A DNA stretch of 64,000 nt from Acidobacteriaceae bacterium UBA1307. GTDB lineage: Bacteria > Acidobacteriota > Terriglobia > Terriglobales > Acidobacteriaceae. The translations under genes were made by a program, and so were the position numbers. The DNA lies in the NCBI GenBank assembly GCA_002307235.1, contig DBTV01000037.1, forward strand, positions 15,699 to 79,698. The letters run 5' to 3'. Position 1 is the stretch's first letter; each line of letters opens with the position of its first letter. Below the pieces are notes generated by a model. The model made no database searches. It was not told the DNA's origin and saw nothing but the letters and a program-made list of their open reading frames with translations. Below, piece after piece: positions 36,694 to 45,385 of this stretch.

Positions 36694-37779
36694 ATGTCGC
36701 TAGAAGAGCATTTCAACTCAGTCAATCCGCGCGAGGACTCAGGTGCACCAGTCTCTGACCGCTTCCAATACCAAAAGGATTGGGCGCTGTGCCATCTCCT
36801 GAGGTTGCACGCAGATAATGTCGATTACCTGATGGCATTTGATATCCACGACGACGTGGTAATTTTTCAGCCGGAGCAGTCTCCAAACAAAATCTGCTTC
36901 TATCAGGTAAAGACCAAGAAGACGGGTGAAACCTGGACCAAAGGAAAACTCATTGAGCGCCCTAAAGGAAAAGACGGCAATCCACTCCCTTCAATAGTCG
37001 GAAAGATGTATAGCAACGTACTGCTCTTCGCAGATTATGCTCAATGCTCAACGTTCCTTTCCAACGTGCCCTGTAAGCTTGAACTGTCGCCCGATGGTAA
37101 GCAGGCAGTTCTCTTGAGTGATGTGCGCACTCCCTTCGAAAACCTGCCAAAAAAGTATAGGACAGATATATCGGAAGCTGTAAAGCAGGAACATTTGCTT
37201 ACAGCCGACCCGATTCTTGAAAAAATGCTTTGGTTCGAGCTATCCGAACTTCCGCTCGAAGGTCACTCGACTCACACAAAGGGAAAGCTTGCAGAGTTCT
37301 TGGAGGCGCGCAAGCCAGGCAAGTACAACACGCCGCTTGCTTACAAAACTCTCAGTGATGAGTTAAAACGGCGAAATGACTACAATCGGCGGAATTTAAG
37401 GTTTTCCGAAATGGTCAAATTCAAGGCAATCGGCAGAAGCGAGTTTGAAAAGATCCTCTCAGTTGCTGTTCCTGATGAGACCGCAGAAAACACATGGCCC
37501 GAAGTTGCTGCCCATTTGCTTGATGAGCAATTTGGATTGCAGAAAACTCTCAAGCTTAAGAAAGCTTGGTTCAAAGTTGACATGTATCGTTCGGATGCGA
37601 GCGATTCTGCATTTTGGGAGACCGCCGAAGTGGCGGCCTCGATAGTCCCCAATCATAGTGATCTGAAACATCTCTTGAGTGACGGACTCGAAGACCTCAA
37701 GAACAAGATTGCCTGCAGTGTAAAGTTTGAGGATGATATGCTAAGGGCCGTCCTCCTCTTTCAGTTGTTCTGTTCGTAG
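36694..37779 (+). CDS. lmuA: Lamassu LmuA-like protein with DUF4297 (Cap4-type) nuclease domain
   Basis: 361 residues. The N-terminal DUF4297 PD-(D/E)XK-type fold is seen in FQYQKDWALCHLLRL, the acidic segment AFDIHDDVVIF (about 48-58) and the QVKTKK motif (Gln71, Lys73). The rest is helical and unrecognised. DUF4297 nucleases are DNA-degrading effectors in the Lamassu and CBASS (Cap4) systems. Here the partner 70 bp downstream is an SMC-like ATPase and no cyclase gene is present, which points to two-gene Lamassu. Nuclease activity would cleave DNA once the ATPase partner detects the invader. Confidence 0.75.
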   Translation: MSLEEHFNSVNPREDSGAPVSDRFQYQKDWALCHLLRLHADNVDYLMAFDIHDDVVIFQPEQSPNKICFYQVKTKKTGETWTKGKLIERPKGKDGNPLPSIVGKMYSNVLLFADYAQCSTFLSNVPCKLELSPDGKQAVLLSDVRTPFENLPKKYRTDISEAVKQEHLLTADPILEKMLWFELSELPLEGHSTHTKGKLAEFLEARKPGKYNTPLAYKTLSDELKRRNDYNRRNLRFSEMVKFKAIGRSEFEKILSVAVPDETAENTWPEVAAHLLDEQFGLQKTLKLKKAWFKVDMYRSDASDSAFWETAEVAASIVPNHSDLKHLLSDGLEDLKNKIACSVKFEDDMLRAVLLFQLFCS

Positions 37780-37848
37780 ACCACACAACCATGAAGAAAC
37801 GAAATGCATTTCGTCGTGTTATACGATTCCTGAGGCTAAAGAAAACTC

Positions 37849-39546
37849 TTGCAATCACTGATTCTGAAAAAACTACACCTGCTGTCGACGACGGAAAAGA
37901 CGGCAAGACAAGTCGAGTTCGATCCGACGAGAACTCTGGTCCACGGGTCTAATCAGACGGGCAAGTCATCACTCCTCAAGTCAATCTATTGGGTTTTGGG
38001 GGCAGAGCCTGCAGCAGTCAATCCCCGCTGGCTGCAGGCTGATGTTATTGCTCTCCTTGAGTTTGAGCTCGATGGAACAATAGGGATGATTCTTCGTCAT
38101 AAGAATCAGTTTGCTGTGTTCCAAGCAGACGGCACGTTGGTCCAGAAGTTCAACAAAGTGTCTTCAGAATTGGGCCCCTATCTGGCTCAGCAATTCAATT
38201 TCAGGCTAAAGCTGTCGACTCGCGGGGGTGATACTGAAATCCCCTCTCCAGCCTACCTATATCTGCCTTACTATGTAGACCAGGATGCAAGCTGGAAGAG
38301 CAACTGGTGTTCTTTTAAGAATCTCGCGCAATATCCATCTTGGCGAAAAGACGTAGCAGAGTTCCATGCGGGAATTCGGCCCGGTGCATACTATGAACTG
38401 AAGGGGCAGAAAACCAAGATAGATTCAGATATAGCTGCCAACGAAGCCGAAAGTAAGATCTTGGAAAACATCATCGGAAGAATCCGCAAGACATTTAATT
38501 CTTCTGAATTTGATATAAACCTCGCCGATTTTGAGAAAGAAATACAACTCTTGCTGGATGAATCCGGCAAGCTTCTGAAGAAACAAAATGAGTACAAGGC
38601 GAAATTCACTGCGCTGCATGGCGAACGGATGGAACTTTCGGAGCAGATTCGATTCGCAGAACGTGCAGCCCATGACCTCGAAAAAGATTACCATTTTGCC
38701 ACCACCGATACTTCTGAAGCCGAGGTGCATTGCCCGGTCTGCGGGACTGAATATCAGAACTCATTCGCTGAGCGATTTACGATTGCTGCTGATGAAGATC
38801 GGCTTCTAGTCCTCGTTGCCGACTTAAGAAATCGCATCAGTTCCATTGACGAAGAAGTGGCGTCACTTAACTTGGAGTTTCGCAAGAACACATCAGAGCT
38901 AACAAGAATCGCTGATTTGCTAGCCGTCAAGCGCGAATCGATCACGCTGAAGCAAATCCTGAGCCTGGAAGGTAAGCGCGAAGCCGATTCTGCACTTAAC
39001 GACAGAAAAGACGAGCTAGCCAAGGAACTTTTGTCCTTTGCAGAAGACCTGAAACTACTGGCGAAACAGCTCAAAGCATTGACAGACAAAAAGCGTGGGG
39101 ACGAAATTACAGCGTTCTATGTCGCCAAAATGAGGTCCTATCTTTTTAGCCTGCAGTCATCCCTGCATGAGGATACTTACAAGAAAGTGGATTGCAGTGT
39201 TAAGGAGACTGGGAGTAACCTCCCTAGGGCACTACTGGCGTACTACTTCAGCCTCCTGCATACAATTCGGAAGTATGGTGATGGAACATATTGCCCTATC
39301 GTCATAGACTCACCCAATCAGCAAGCTCAGGACAAGCCCAATCTGACAGCGATACTGAGTTTCATTCGCGATAATCAGCCGTCTGGCTCTCAAATGATTC
39401 TAGGACTTGAGGACGATCTAGGACTGAACATACCTGGACTCAAAATTGAACTTGATAGCAAATACCATCTCTTAAAGTCTGACCAGTATAGGGAGACTGC
39501 GGACCTGATGCTCCCGATGCTCGCCTCTATGCTGCGTCTGAGTTGA
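37849..39546 (+). CDS. lmuB: Lamassu LmuB-like SMC/Rad50-type ATPase with zinc hook
   Basis: 565 residues. Walker A GSNQTGKSS (33-41) opens the N-terminal head. Two coiled coils flank a CPVC zinc hook (Cys295, Cys298). The C-terminal head carries Walker B CPIVIDSPNQQ (Asp487) and ends with GLEDDLGLNIPG. It is short for an SMC but typical of LmuB. The start is TTG 37849, because a stop codon lies 12 bases upstream in frame and the family pattern begins right there. It likely senses DNA ends or unusual DNA and licenses the LmuA nuclease. Confidence 0.78.
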   Translation: MQSLILKKLHLLSTTEKTARQVEFDPTRTLVHGSNQTGKSSLLKSIYWVLGAEPAAVNPRWLQADVIALLEFELDGTIGMILRHKNQFAVFQADGTLVQKFNKVSSELGPYLAQQFNFRLKLSTRGGDTEIPSPAYLYLPYYVDQDASWKSNWCSFKNLAQYPSWRKDVAEFHAGIRPGAYYELKGQKTKIDSDIAANEAESKILENIIGRIRKTFNSSEFDINLADFEKEIQLLLDESGKLLKKQNEYKAKFTALHGERMELSEQIRFAERAAHDLEKDYHFATTDTSEAEVHCPVCGTEYQNSFAERFTIAADEDRLLVLVADLRNRISSIDEEVASLNLEFRKNTSELTRIADLLAVKRESITLKQILSLEGKREADSALNDRKDELAKELLSFAEDLKLLAKQLKALTDKKRGDEITAFYVAKMRSYLFSLQSSLHEDTYKKVDCSVKETGSNLPRALLAYYFSLLHTIRKYGDGTYCPIVIDSPNQQAQDKPNLTAILSFIRDNQPSGSQMILGLEDDLGLNIPGLKIELDSKYHLLKSDQYRETADLMLPMLASMLRLS

Positions 39547-39965
39547 TTATTGGGAACTCCGCAGATTTTGGAGATTCTACACTGTCTAATGAAGACACTC
39601 AATAGGCAAGTGGTCCTCAGGGTCCAGGGGGAAGTGAGTCCTACCACTATCTATGGGTGTTCCTTAATGTCTGTATTTTGACCACGTCCCGACACTTGAC
39701 ACTTTGACTGAGAGACCAGGGGCACTACCAAATGTTCTCACCGGCAATTACTCCTCAAATGTCGCCATTGCTAGAACCTCATGCTCTTCCGCCGGGCTGG
39801 GGTCTAGGAAGGCTCCCAGAGCCTACGGCGTTTTTGGGGATCGATCCAGGGAATCCCGTTCATTGAATTGTGGTGCCCACCCATTTGAAAACCGCTGGAC
39901 GTTTTCGTCCGATTCCCTCGCCGGTTCCATGGCGTCTAGGCAGCAGAATTCCTACTCTCCGATTT
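39547..39965. other. Intergenic region between convergent defence genes
   Basis: About 420 bp without a supported gene. It contains scattered near-repeats, including GGCGTTTTTGGGGATC...CCGTTCATTGAATTG near 39829-39870, similar to the tail of the 36400 repeat. It may be a remnant of recombination. Confidence 0.35.
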
Positions 39966-41225
39966 TCATTCGGCGACAATTCCGGCGGGAGCGCTTAGGT
40001 TCGTTGGAATATCGAAGGCCATCACGGTGAGAGTAATCTCTCGGTTCGCATCGTTCGGCTGTGCGAAGACGTACCGGAAAGTGCTCTCGTCAGATTTGCC
40101 AAGATCGCGTTTGAAATTGCTATGCGTTGGAACAGCTTCGTCGATCTTTGAGAGAACAGCCGTGAAATCAGCATTTCTGTTGAAAATGATGACAGCGGTC
40201 TTCGTGTCTCTCCAACTCAGATAGGAGAGAAGCTGGTCGAGGGTTGCGAGAAATGCCTTTTCACCTTTCCAGAATTTACACTCGCCAATAAAAACGCTCT
40301 TCCCATCGACGCGAATGAGAATGTCGGTCTTACCCTGGAAATTGAATGTCTCCCCGGTGGCCTGGCCCTGAAAGGCGCCGTTAAGCTGCACAAGAAAGTG
40401 GAAGCGCAGGTCTTCTTCGCCCATGCCTGAAAATGCGTGAGGGCTGAGTTCCATTACTTGCACCATGTTCTTCATGATGCGGAGTATTTCCTGATAATCC
40501 TCGTCGGAGAGAGCGGGCTCGGGCTTGAATGACCCTTGCGTTCTGATCTGCTCGACCTTCGGCACGCGCCGAGAGACGGGAACGGCATAGGTGGCGGGTG
40601 CGCCGGCGCGCCTTTTCATCGGCAGACCGATCGCCGCCGTCATGCCGGCATCCGCAAGAAGCCGGTCTTTGCGGGTCTTGATCTGCGACGTGACCAAATT
40701 TTCAAGCTGGCTGTTGAATTGCGCTGCCGATTCCGAGAGAGAGCGCAAGTACTGCTTGATGGAATTCACGGTTCCCTGGTAATCGCGCTTAATCGCCTCG
40801 GCGTTCTGATCCGTTCTGACATAGGTGAGGAGCAGTTCGCCTTTTCCAATCATAGCTCGGGGTGGACTGAGCGAATAGCTGCTGGGCTGGACATTGAAAA
40901 ACTCCGCATCGCCCTTGAAGGGCACCGCGATGACCGTCCTGTTGCCGGGAACATAGAAAGCTCGCGACCGGTCGTAAATCCCTCTCATGGGATCGCCGCT
41001 AACATCGACCTGGGTTTCCCCAGATTCGGCGATATAGATGCCGTCATCGTCAATCACAGGCACATTCAGGCGGAATTCTTCGATGAGCGCCTCAACGAGG
41101 TCGTGTTCGCTTGCGTTCAGGAGGGTGGCGGACGGAATCGCCTGTATCCTCTTCTTTACGGCCTGCGGTTGGTTCTGCAGAATTCCGAATATCTCATATT
41201 TATTGAACAGAAGCTCGTCATTCAT
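39966..41225 (-). CDS. Stand-alone PD-(D/E)XK nuclease-domain protein
   Basis: 419 residues from ATG 41225 (AGAGGCG upstream); the frame is open to 41342. The N-terminal two thirds are unrecognised and mixed alpha/beta, with a helical segment around 150-210. The C-terminal domain has the nuclease signature GKTDILIRVDGKSVFIGECK: Asp301, Glu315 and Lys317 form the D-ExK core, with a conserved upstream Glu in EEDLRFHFLVQLNG. No methyltransferase or helicase partner is adjacent. It lies within the repeat-bracketed cassette, convergent with the Lamassu pair. Probably a solo DNA-cleaving defence protein; function inferred. Confidence 0.68.
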   Translation of the reverse strand: MNDELLFNKYEIFGILQNQPQAVKKRIQAIPSATLLNASEHDLVEALIEEFRLNVPVIDDDGIYIAESGETQVDVSGDPMRGIYDRSRAFYVPGNRTVIAVPFKGDAEFFNVQPSSYSLSPPRAMIGKGELLLTYVRTDQNAEAIKRDYQGTVNSIKQYLRSLSESAAQFNSQLENLVTSQIKTRKDRLLADAGMTAAIGLPMKRRAGAPATYAVPVSRRVPKVEQIRTQGSFKPEPALSDEDYQEILRIMKNMVQVMELSPHAFSGMGEEDLRFHFLVQLNGAFQGQATGETFNFQGKTDILIRVDGKSVFIGECKFWKGEKAFLATLDQLLSYLSWRDTKTAVIIFNRNADFTAVLSKIDEAVPTHSNFKRDLGKSDESTFRYVFAQPNDANREITLTVMAFDIPTNLSAPAGIVAE

Positions 41226-41374
41226 GTGGGCGCCTCTTAACATGTGCAGACTTCTATGTCTGATCGTCTTCCCAAGTTTGCAGAAACTATCGCGTACAAC
41301 AATTGAAATTGTAAATCGATCCCCGAAAGAGGTGAACACCATCTCAGTCGCGGCATGGCGGCGTTCGGCCCACC

Positions 41375-41454
41375 GGATCGGTCCCGAGTCGGCATGGCGA
41401 CGCGAATTCCCGGATCGGGGCAGTCATCATTGGTTCCCGTTGGGAACGGCGTTT
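41375..41454. repeat. Direct repeat, copy 2 (right border of Lamassu/PD-(D/E)XK cassette)
   Basis: Matches the 36400-36481 element in the same orientation: GGATCGGT, GGCATGGCGACGCGAAT, GTCATCA, TGGTTCCC and GGAACGGCGTTT, with substitutions and small indels between blocks. It lies between two leftward genes and is non-coding. Confidence 0.65.
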
Positions 41455-41478
41455 TCGAGGAGTAATGACATGCGCCGC

Positions 41479-42840
41479 TTATAGAATGACGTCAGAATCC
41501 GCAGGTTGCGATGTATTTTTCGATTTTACCCATTTGAGAAATGCTTCAATCTCGTCCGGATGAGAGGGTGAGGATCTGTAACCGGCAAGCTCAATCACAG
41601 CGCGTCGAAGCACGCTCGCCACGAATTCTTCGAGTCCGTCTCGGTCGATTCCAATATGCGGCTGAAGTGTGGACATGACACCGTGGAGGATTTTTGACCG
41701 ATTTTCCACAATGGACTTCGCAAATTCATTAGCGGTCGTAGATGATCCAGAAACGATAGGGGCCTCCGGTTTTAGATTGAAAAAGGCTTCCAACACTAAG
41801 CGGATTCGCCGTTGACTTCCTTTCGTGCTTGTCGATTTCAAAAGGACCTCAAGCGATGTCTCAAGCTTCGCTATCGCGATAGAATCTATTCGTTCCGCCA
41901 AAGCCTCGTGATACCAATAGGCGGCATCGCACCAAGCTCGCTCTAACAGGGGAAGCGTAAAGTGGCCGTTAGCAAACGCTGTCACGCATATCCCAACCGC
42001 ATCGACCAAAGTCGCGCAGTTTAGCAAAATGTCCTGCATAGTTCCCGGGCCGATATTGATGCCTGCATCGTGAATGCTGTGACTGCCACAGTCCGTCGTG
42101 GCCGTTCGAGAGAGCGTCTGGCTTTTGGCTCCACCACGACGTGCATCGAGCCTAGACATCCTCCGCGTATTCCATGAAGTCGGGAGGGCCAACTGCAGCG
42201 TCACAATGGCCAGATCGGCTGCAAGCGCCCCGATCTCCTCGCCTCGCTCTTGGTCACTGCCTTCGACGCTGATCTGAGCAAGCCAGTGAGCACGTTCCGA
42301 CTTCATGCGTTCGAGCATTGCGTCGAAGTTTTTCCTTAGCATCGAATCCGCAATAGGGGGGTAGAAGTCGGCTCGGGGGACATCATCCACGTAAATGAAA
42401 CGCACCGACCCGATCGTGAATTGCGAAGCAGGCCAGGGCGAAATCGCACATGGAACAAAGACTACGCGAGGTTCAGCCTCGTGCTGAAACCACGTCCTCA
42501 GCTGAGCAACTAGAGCCGTGACATCGTTTGACAGCAGCAACGCGGGGTCGCTCCCAATGTGGCTCTCGATCGCCGTGAAAATCTTTCGTCTGATGCGCCG
42601 AAAATCGATGCCACGATCCAAGCCTTGGCATTCCTTGATTAGTGCTTGTGCAAGACTGTCGAGTGCGTCGTACGCATCCCGAGTGAAGACGGCAGTACCT
42701 CTTAAACTAGGTAAAAACCACACCATCCCCTCTGATCGAAGATAGTCCGGCGTGACGTCGAGAAAATGGATCGGCCGTTCTTCTGTACCTCGAATGACAG
42801 CGCGCAGCAGCCCCAACTCTCTTCCATAGTCAGATGGCAT
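41479..42840 (-). CDS. ApeA-like HEPN-domain protein, putative abortive-infection RNase
   Basis: 453 residues. The N-terminal half is an unrecognised beta-rich domain. The C-terminal third matches the ApeA-like HEPN pattern: IAIAKLETSLEVLLKSTSTKGSQ, RIRLVLEAFFNL, and the R-x4-H motif at Arg381-His386 (ENRSKILHGVMS). Proteins with this layout act as RNA-degrading single-gene defences. It lies just outside the right-hand repeat. No toxin-antitoxin partner is adjacent. Identification of the HEPN domain is by motif only. Confidence 0.6.
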   Translation of the reverse strand: MPSDYGRELGLLRAVIRGTEERPIHFLDVTPDYLRSEGMVWFLPSLRGTAVFTRDAYDALDSLAQALIKECQGLDRGIDFRRIRRKIFTAIESHIGSDPALLLSNDVTALVAQLRTWFQHEAEPRVVFVPCAISPWPASQFTIGSVRFIYVDDVPRADFYPPIADSMLRKNFDAMLERMKSERAHWLAQISVEGSDQERGEEIGALAADLAIVTLQLALPTSWNTRRMSRLDARRGGAKSQTLSRTATTDCGSHSIHDAGINIGPGTMQDILLNCATLVDAVGICVTAFANGHFTLPLLERAWCDAAYWYHEALAERIDSIAIAKLETSLEVLLKSTSTKGSQRRIRLVLEAFFNLKPEAPIVSGSSTTANEFAKSIVENRSKILHGVMSTLQPHIGIDRDGLEEFVASVLRRAVIELAGYRSSPSHPDEIEAFLKWVKSKNTSQPADSDVIL

Positions 42841-43012
42841 GAATCCACTCCAAGGCTCGGCTCAGCCCGAAGGCAGCCGGTTGCAGTCCCATAACGCTCA
42901 TTCTTTCATGAAAGGTGCTAGCTTCTCGAAAACCTCTCAATAGAATTTCTGTCAGATTAGTAATGGCAAGTCGCCCAGCCTCCTGGATTCCGGCTGCCCT
43001 TGCCGGTGCTTG

Positions 43013-43180
43013 ATCTCCGGCCGGAACGGCGTTTATGAACTGCTCTTCTCGTTCTCATCTCCCAGCAATAAAGCCGAGTTCCTGAGCCTGCTCCAGCCGG
43101 ACGACGAGCCGCGCTGCGAGGAAGACATGATCATGATCCCGCGCCAGGGTGAGAACAAAGCAGCACAGCCCATCGCATGA
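43013..43180 (+). pseudogene. Remnant: C-terminal coding fragment
   Basis: A frame reading ISGRNGVYELLFSFSS, then KAEFLSLLQPDDEPRCEEDM, and stopping at 43180 has protein-like composition but no start or ribosome site. Upstream codons become implausible. It is probably the tail of a gene lost between the defence cargo and the transfer genes. Parent family not recognised. Confidence 0.35.
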
Positions 43181-43416
43181 CGTGCTGCCTGCAGACGTCA
43201 TGCGGCAGGCCACTGTCATTGCTACGATGCTGTGCTGCGACAGTTCGGATACTGTCCAGGAGTCACGCCCCCCTCGCATATCGATTGCATAGCCTGAAGC
43301 CATCCATGGAGCCGCTCTTCTGACGTGCGATTTTGTGGCGTATGCCATCGACTCCTTTATCTCCAATCCCACGCTCTGTGCATCGCCCGGACACTGCTTC
43401 GGGTTTTAACCGCCGC

Positions 43417-43667
43417 CCTGCGGACTGCGCGTGTTCTGCTTCGGCTTGCCATCCCGCGGGCGAAGAACTGTCCGCGGGGACCCCGGCAGGACAGCCGCCC
43501 TGTGGGTTTCGGGTCCCTCCAAAACAATCTTCCGCAAAGGACACGGAACATTCTTTTGGCCCTCCCGAAAAAGCACACGCTTGCCTTGGGAGGCGGACCC
43601 CTCGCATCGCTTCGCGTGGTGTGTCCCGGTCGCCTTCAGAGACATGGGACCAAAGGAGATTTCAGAG
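43417..43667 (+). repeat. Conserved leader copy A, upstream of DNA methyltransferase
   Basis: About 250 bp of non-coding leader that resembles 56678-56843 upstream of ssb. Shared blocks in the same order: GCGGAC, TTCTGCTT, GGGTCCC, CTTGCCTTGGGAG, TCGCTTCGCG, GTGTCCCG and CCAAAGGAGA (the ribosome site). The TCGCTTCGCG block sits in a possible stem (GGACC...GTGTCC). It suggests a shared RNA-level or protein-binding control of both genes. Confidence 0.5.
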
Positions 43668-44630
43668 ATGGCAACCACGTCAGTAGCAATTGCACAGCAG
43701 AGCAGCTTCATCAACCAGATCCTTCATGGCGATTGCATCGATATGATGCGTCAGATGTCTGCGAATAGCGTCGATTTCATCCTCACCGATCCGCCGTATC
43801 TGGTGAACTACCGCGACCGCGATGGACGCTCCATTCAGAACGACGCCGATGAGGCCTGGCTCAAACCGGCAATGGCAGAAGCGTATCGCGTGTTGAAGCA
43901 GAACCGCGTAGCCGTCATGTTCTACGGCTGGACGAAGGTCGATGCGTTCTTCGAAGCATGGCGCAGCGCAGGTTTCCAGCCTGTCGGGCACATCGTATTT
44001 CGCAAGAGCTACAGCTCGAAGAGCAGGTTCCTCCGCTATCAGCATGAGCAGGCATTCCTGCTGGCCAAGGGCAGGCCGCCGTTGCCGAAGCAGCCGCTGG
44101 GCGATGTGATGGATATGCCCTACAGTGGCAACAAGCTCCATCCCACGCAGAAACCGATCGCAGCTCTGGTGCCGTTGATCCGCAGCTTTACTCTACCCGG
44201 CGAGAGCGTTCTCGATCCCTTCGCGGGAAGCGGAAGCACCTGCGCAGCCGCGCTGCTTACAGGTCGCAAGTATATCGGCATGGAAATGGACGAAAAGTAT
44301 TACACCGAAGCGAGCGATCGTTTGACCAGAGTCCACCAGAGGGTCGCCCAAAGGCGATCTTCTGGTTCGGGCATTCCCACGCGAGTGTGGTGTTACTCGC
44401 GTGCCCGCCACGCCTCAAGGCGAGCTGTCGCTCTGAGCCGTGATGATCGCGGCCTTGACCCGCGACATGCCCGCGAATTCTTTGCTGGTCATGGTGGGAA
44501 TGCCCATCTCTGCGCCTCCACGGCGCGAGAAGCTCACATGCTTTCCGTTCCCAACCTGTGTCGCACACGCCACCATCTGTGTCTCTCGATTATTGACGTA
44601 GATGAAATGACCGGAATGAAAAGGCAATAA
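43668..44630 (+). CDS. DNA methyltransferase (beta-class, N6-adenine/N4-cytosine), orphan
   Basis: 320 residues from ATG 43668 (AAAGGAG upstream). Motif IV DPPYLVNY comes first, then the SAM-binding motif I DPFAGSGST near the C-terminus of the core, the beta-class order. The HPTQKP motif is also present. The catalytic core ends about residue 230 (YYTEASDRLTRVHQR). The last 90 or so residues are Arg/His rich without family resemblance, so the tail may be an accidental extension. No restriction enzyme is adjacent; a role in protecting the element during transfer is inferred. Confidence 0.82.
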   Translation: MATTSVAIAQQSSFINQILHGDCIDMMRQMSANSVDFILTDPPYLVNYRDRDGRSIQNDADEAWLKPAMAEAYRVLKQNRVAVMFYGWTKVDAFFEAWRSAGFQPVGHIVFRKSYSSKSRFLRYQHEQAFLLAKGRPPLPKQPLGDVMDMPYSGNKLHPTQKPIAALVPLIRSFTLPGESVLDPFAGSGSTCAAALLTGRKYIGMEMDEKYYTEASDRLTRVHQRVAQRRSSGSGIPTRVWCYSRARHASRRAVALSRDDRGLDPRHAREFFAGHGGNAHLCASTAREAHMLSVPNLCRTRHHLCLSIIDVDEMTGMKRQ

Positions 44631-44715
44631 TCGAGACCCCAATTCTCGCCTACCTTCGCTTCATGACGTTCGAACGGGGAGTGCCCCTCGACCGTTTCGC
44701 AAACGAAAGGAGCCC

Positions 44716-45045
44716 ATGCACACACTCAAGCAATCCAGACGTCCGCGCCCTGCGGTGCTCGACGCTCACTGGCGGAGGTGGCTTTTACCTTCGCTTCTCT
44801 TCCTTACGGCACTGCCGGTCTACGCGCAATCCGGCAGCGACCCGTGGGACAACGCGGTCAATGTTCTCAAAACTGCTTTTACCGGCACGATTGCGACCGG
44901 GCTGTCGCTGGTCGCAATCGTGGTTGGCGGTCTGATGTTCGCCTATGGCGAGGGCCAGTCGAAGAAGATGCTCGCCGGGATCGTCTTCGGCGTCGGCATG
45001 GCCATCGGCGCAGTCAACTTCATGGCCTGGCTCTTTCCGAGCTAG
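44716..45045 (+). CDS. virB2: VirB2/TrbC-family conjugative pilin
   Basis: 109-residue precursor with a basic N-terminus and a signal peptide ending LPVYAQ. Two hydrophobic helices (TIATGLSLVAIVVGGLMFAYG and IVFGVGMAIGAVNFMAWLF) are separated by a short basic loop (EGQSKK), the standard VirB2/TrbC layout. AAAGGAG precedes ATG 44716. First gene of the mating-pair operon. The cyclised or processed product should form the transfer pilus. Confidence 0.85.
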   Translation: MHTLKQSRRPRPAVLDAHWRRWLLPSLLFLTALPVYAQSGSDPWDNAVNVLKTAFTGTIATGLSLVAIVVGGLMFAYGEGQSKKMLAGIVFGVGMAIGAVNFMAWLFPS

Positions 45046-45070
45046 AGCCCAACAGAGAGGAGATGATCCA

Positions 45071-45385
45071 TTGTCTCAGCCAGCGGAGCGCAGAGTGAGT
45101 TCGGTGTTCAAGGCCATGAACCGCCCGTTGACTGTCCTGGGAGCGGAGCGGCGATTGTTCTTCGTCGCTCTGATCTCGGGAGGTGCGATCTTCTCTCTTC
45201 TGCACTCATTACTCGGTGGAATGGGCCTGTTCATTGTGGGCGTGATCATCGCCCGGATTGCTACCAAGCACGACGTGGAGATTCTGCGCGTGCTGTTCAA
45301 CTCCGGCAAATTCCGCCGACGCTACGATCCACTGCAACAAGACGTGACAGAGATACGCATTGCGAGGAGCGATGGTCAAGGTTGA
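45071..45385 (+). CDS. virB3: VirB3/TrbD-like inner-membrane protein
   Basis: 104 residues from TTG 45071, chosen because GAGGAG lies 8 bases upstream and the frame carries the VirB3 pattern: a short basic N-terminus (VFKAMNRPLTVLGAERRLFF), two adjacent membrane helices, and a soluble C-terminal tail. It overlaps virB4 by 14 bases. VirB3 works with VirB4 at the inner-membrane base of the secretion channel. Confidence 0.75.
   Translation: MSQPAERRVSSVFKAMNRPLTVLGAERRLFFVALISGGAIFSLLHSLLGGMGLFIVGVIIARIATKHDVEILRVLFNSGKFRRRYDPLQQDVTEIRIARSDGQG

Noticed and set aside
36694..37779. CBASS interpretation of the DUF4297 gene (Cap4 effector)
   Set aside because: No cyclic-nucleotide synthase gene nearby and no SAVED domain seen. 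The SMC-like partner favours Lamassu.
43181..43416. Short inverted repeat GCCTGC...GCAGGC and several short frames before the methyltransferase leader
   Set aside because: No T-run for a terminator and no coding evidence. Nothing definite can be said.
43668..44630. Restriction-modification system built on the DNA methyltransferase
   Set aside because: No restriction endonuclease lies beside either methyltransferase. The PD-(D/E)XK gene is more than 2 kb away, separated by the HEPN gene and a repeat.
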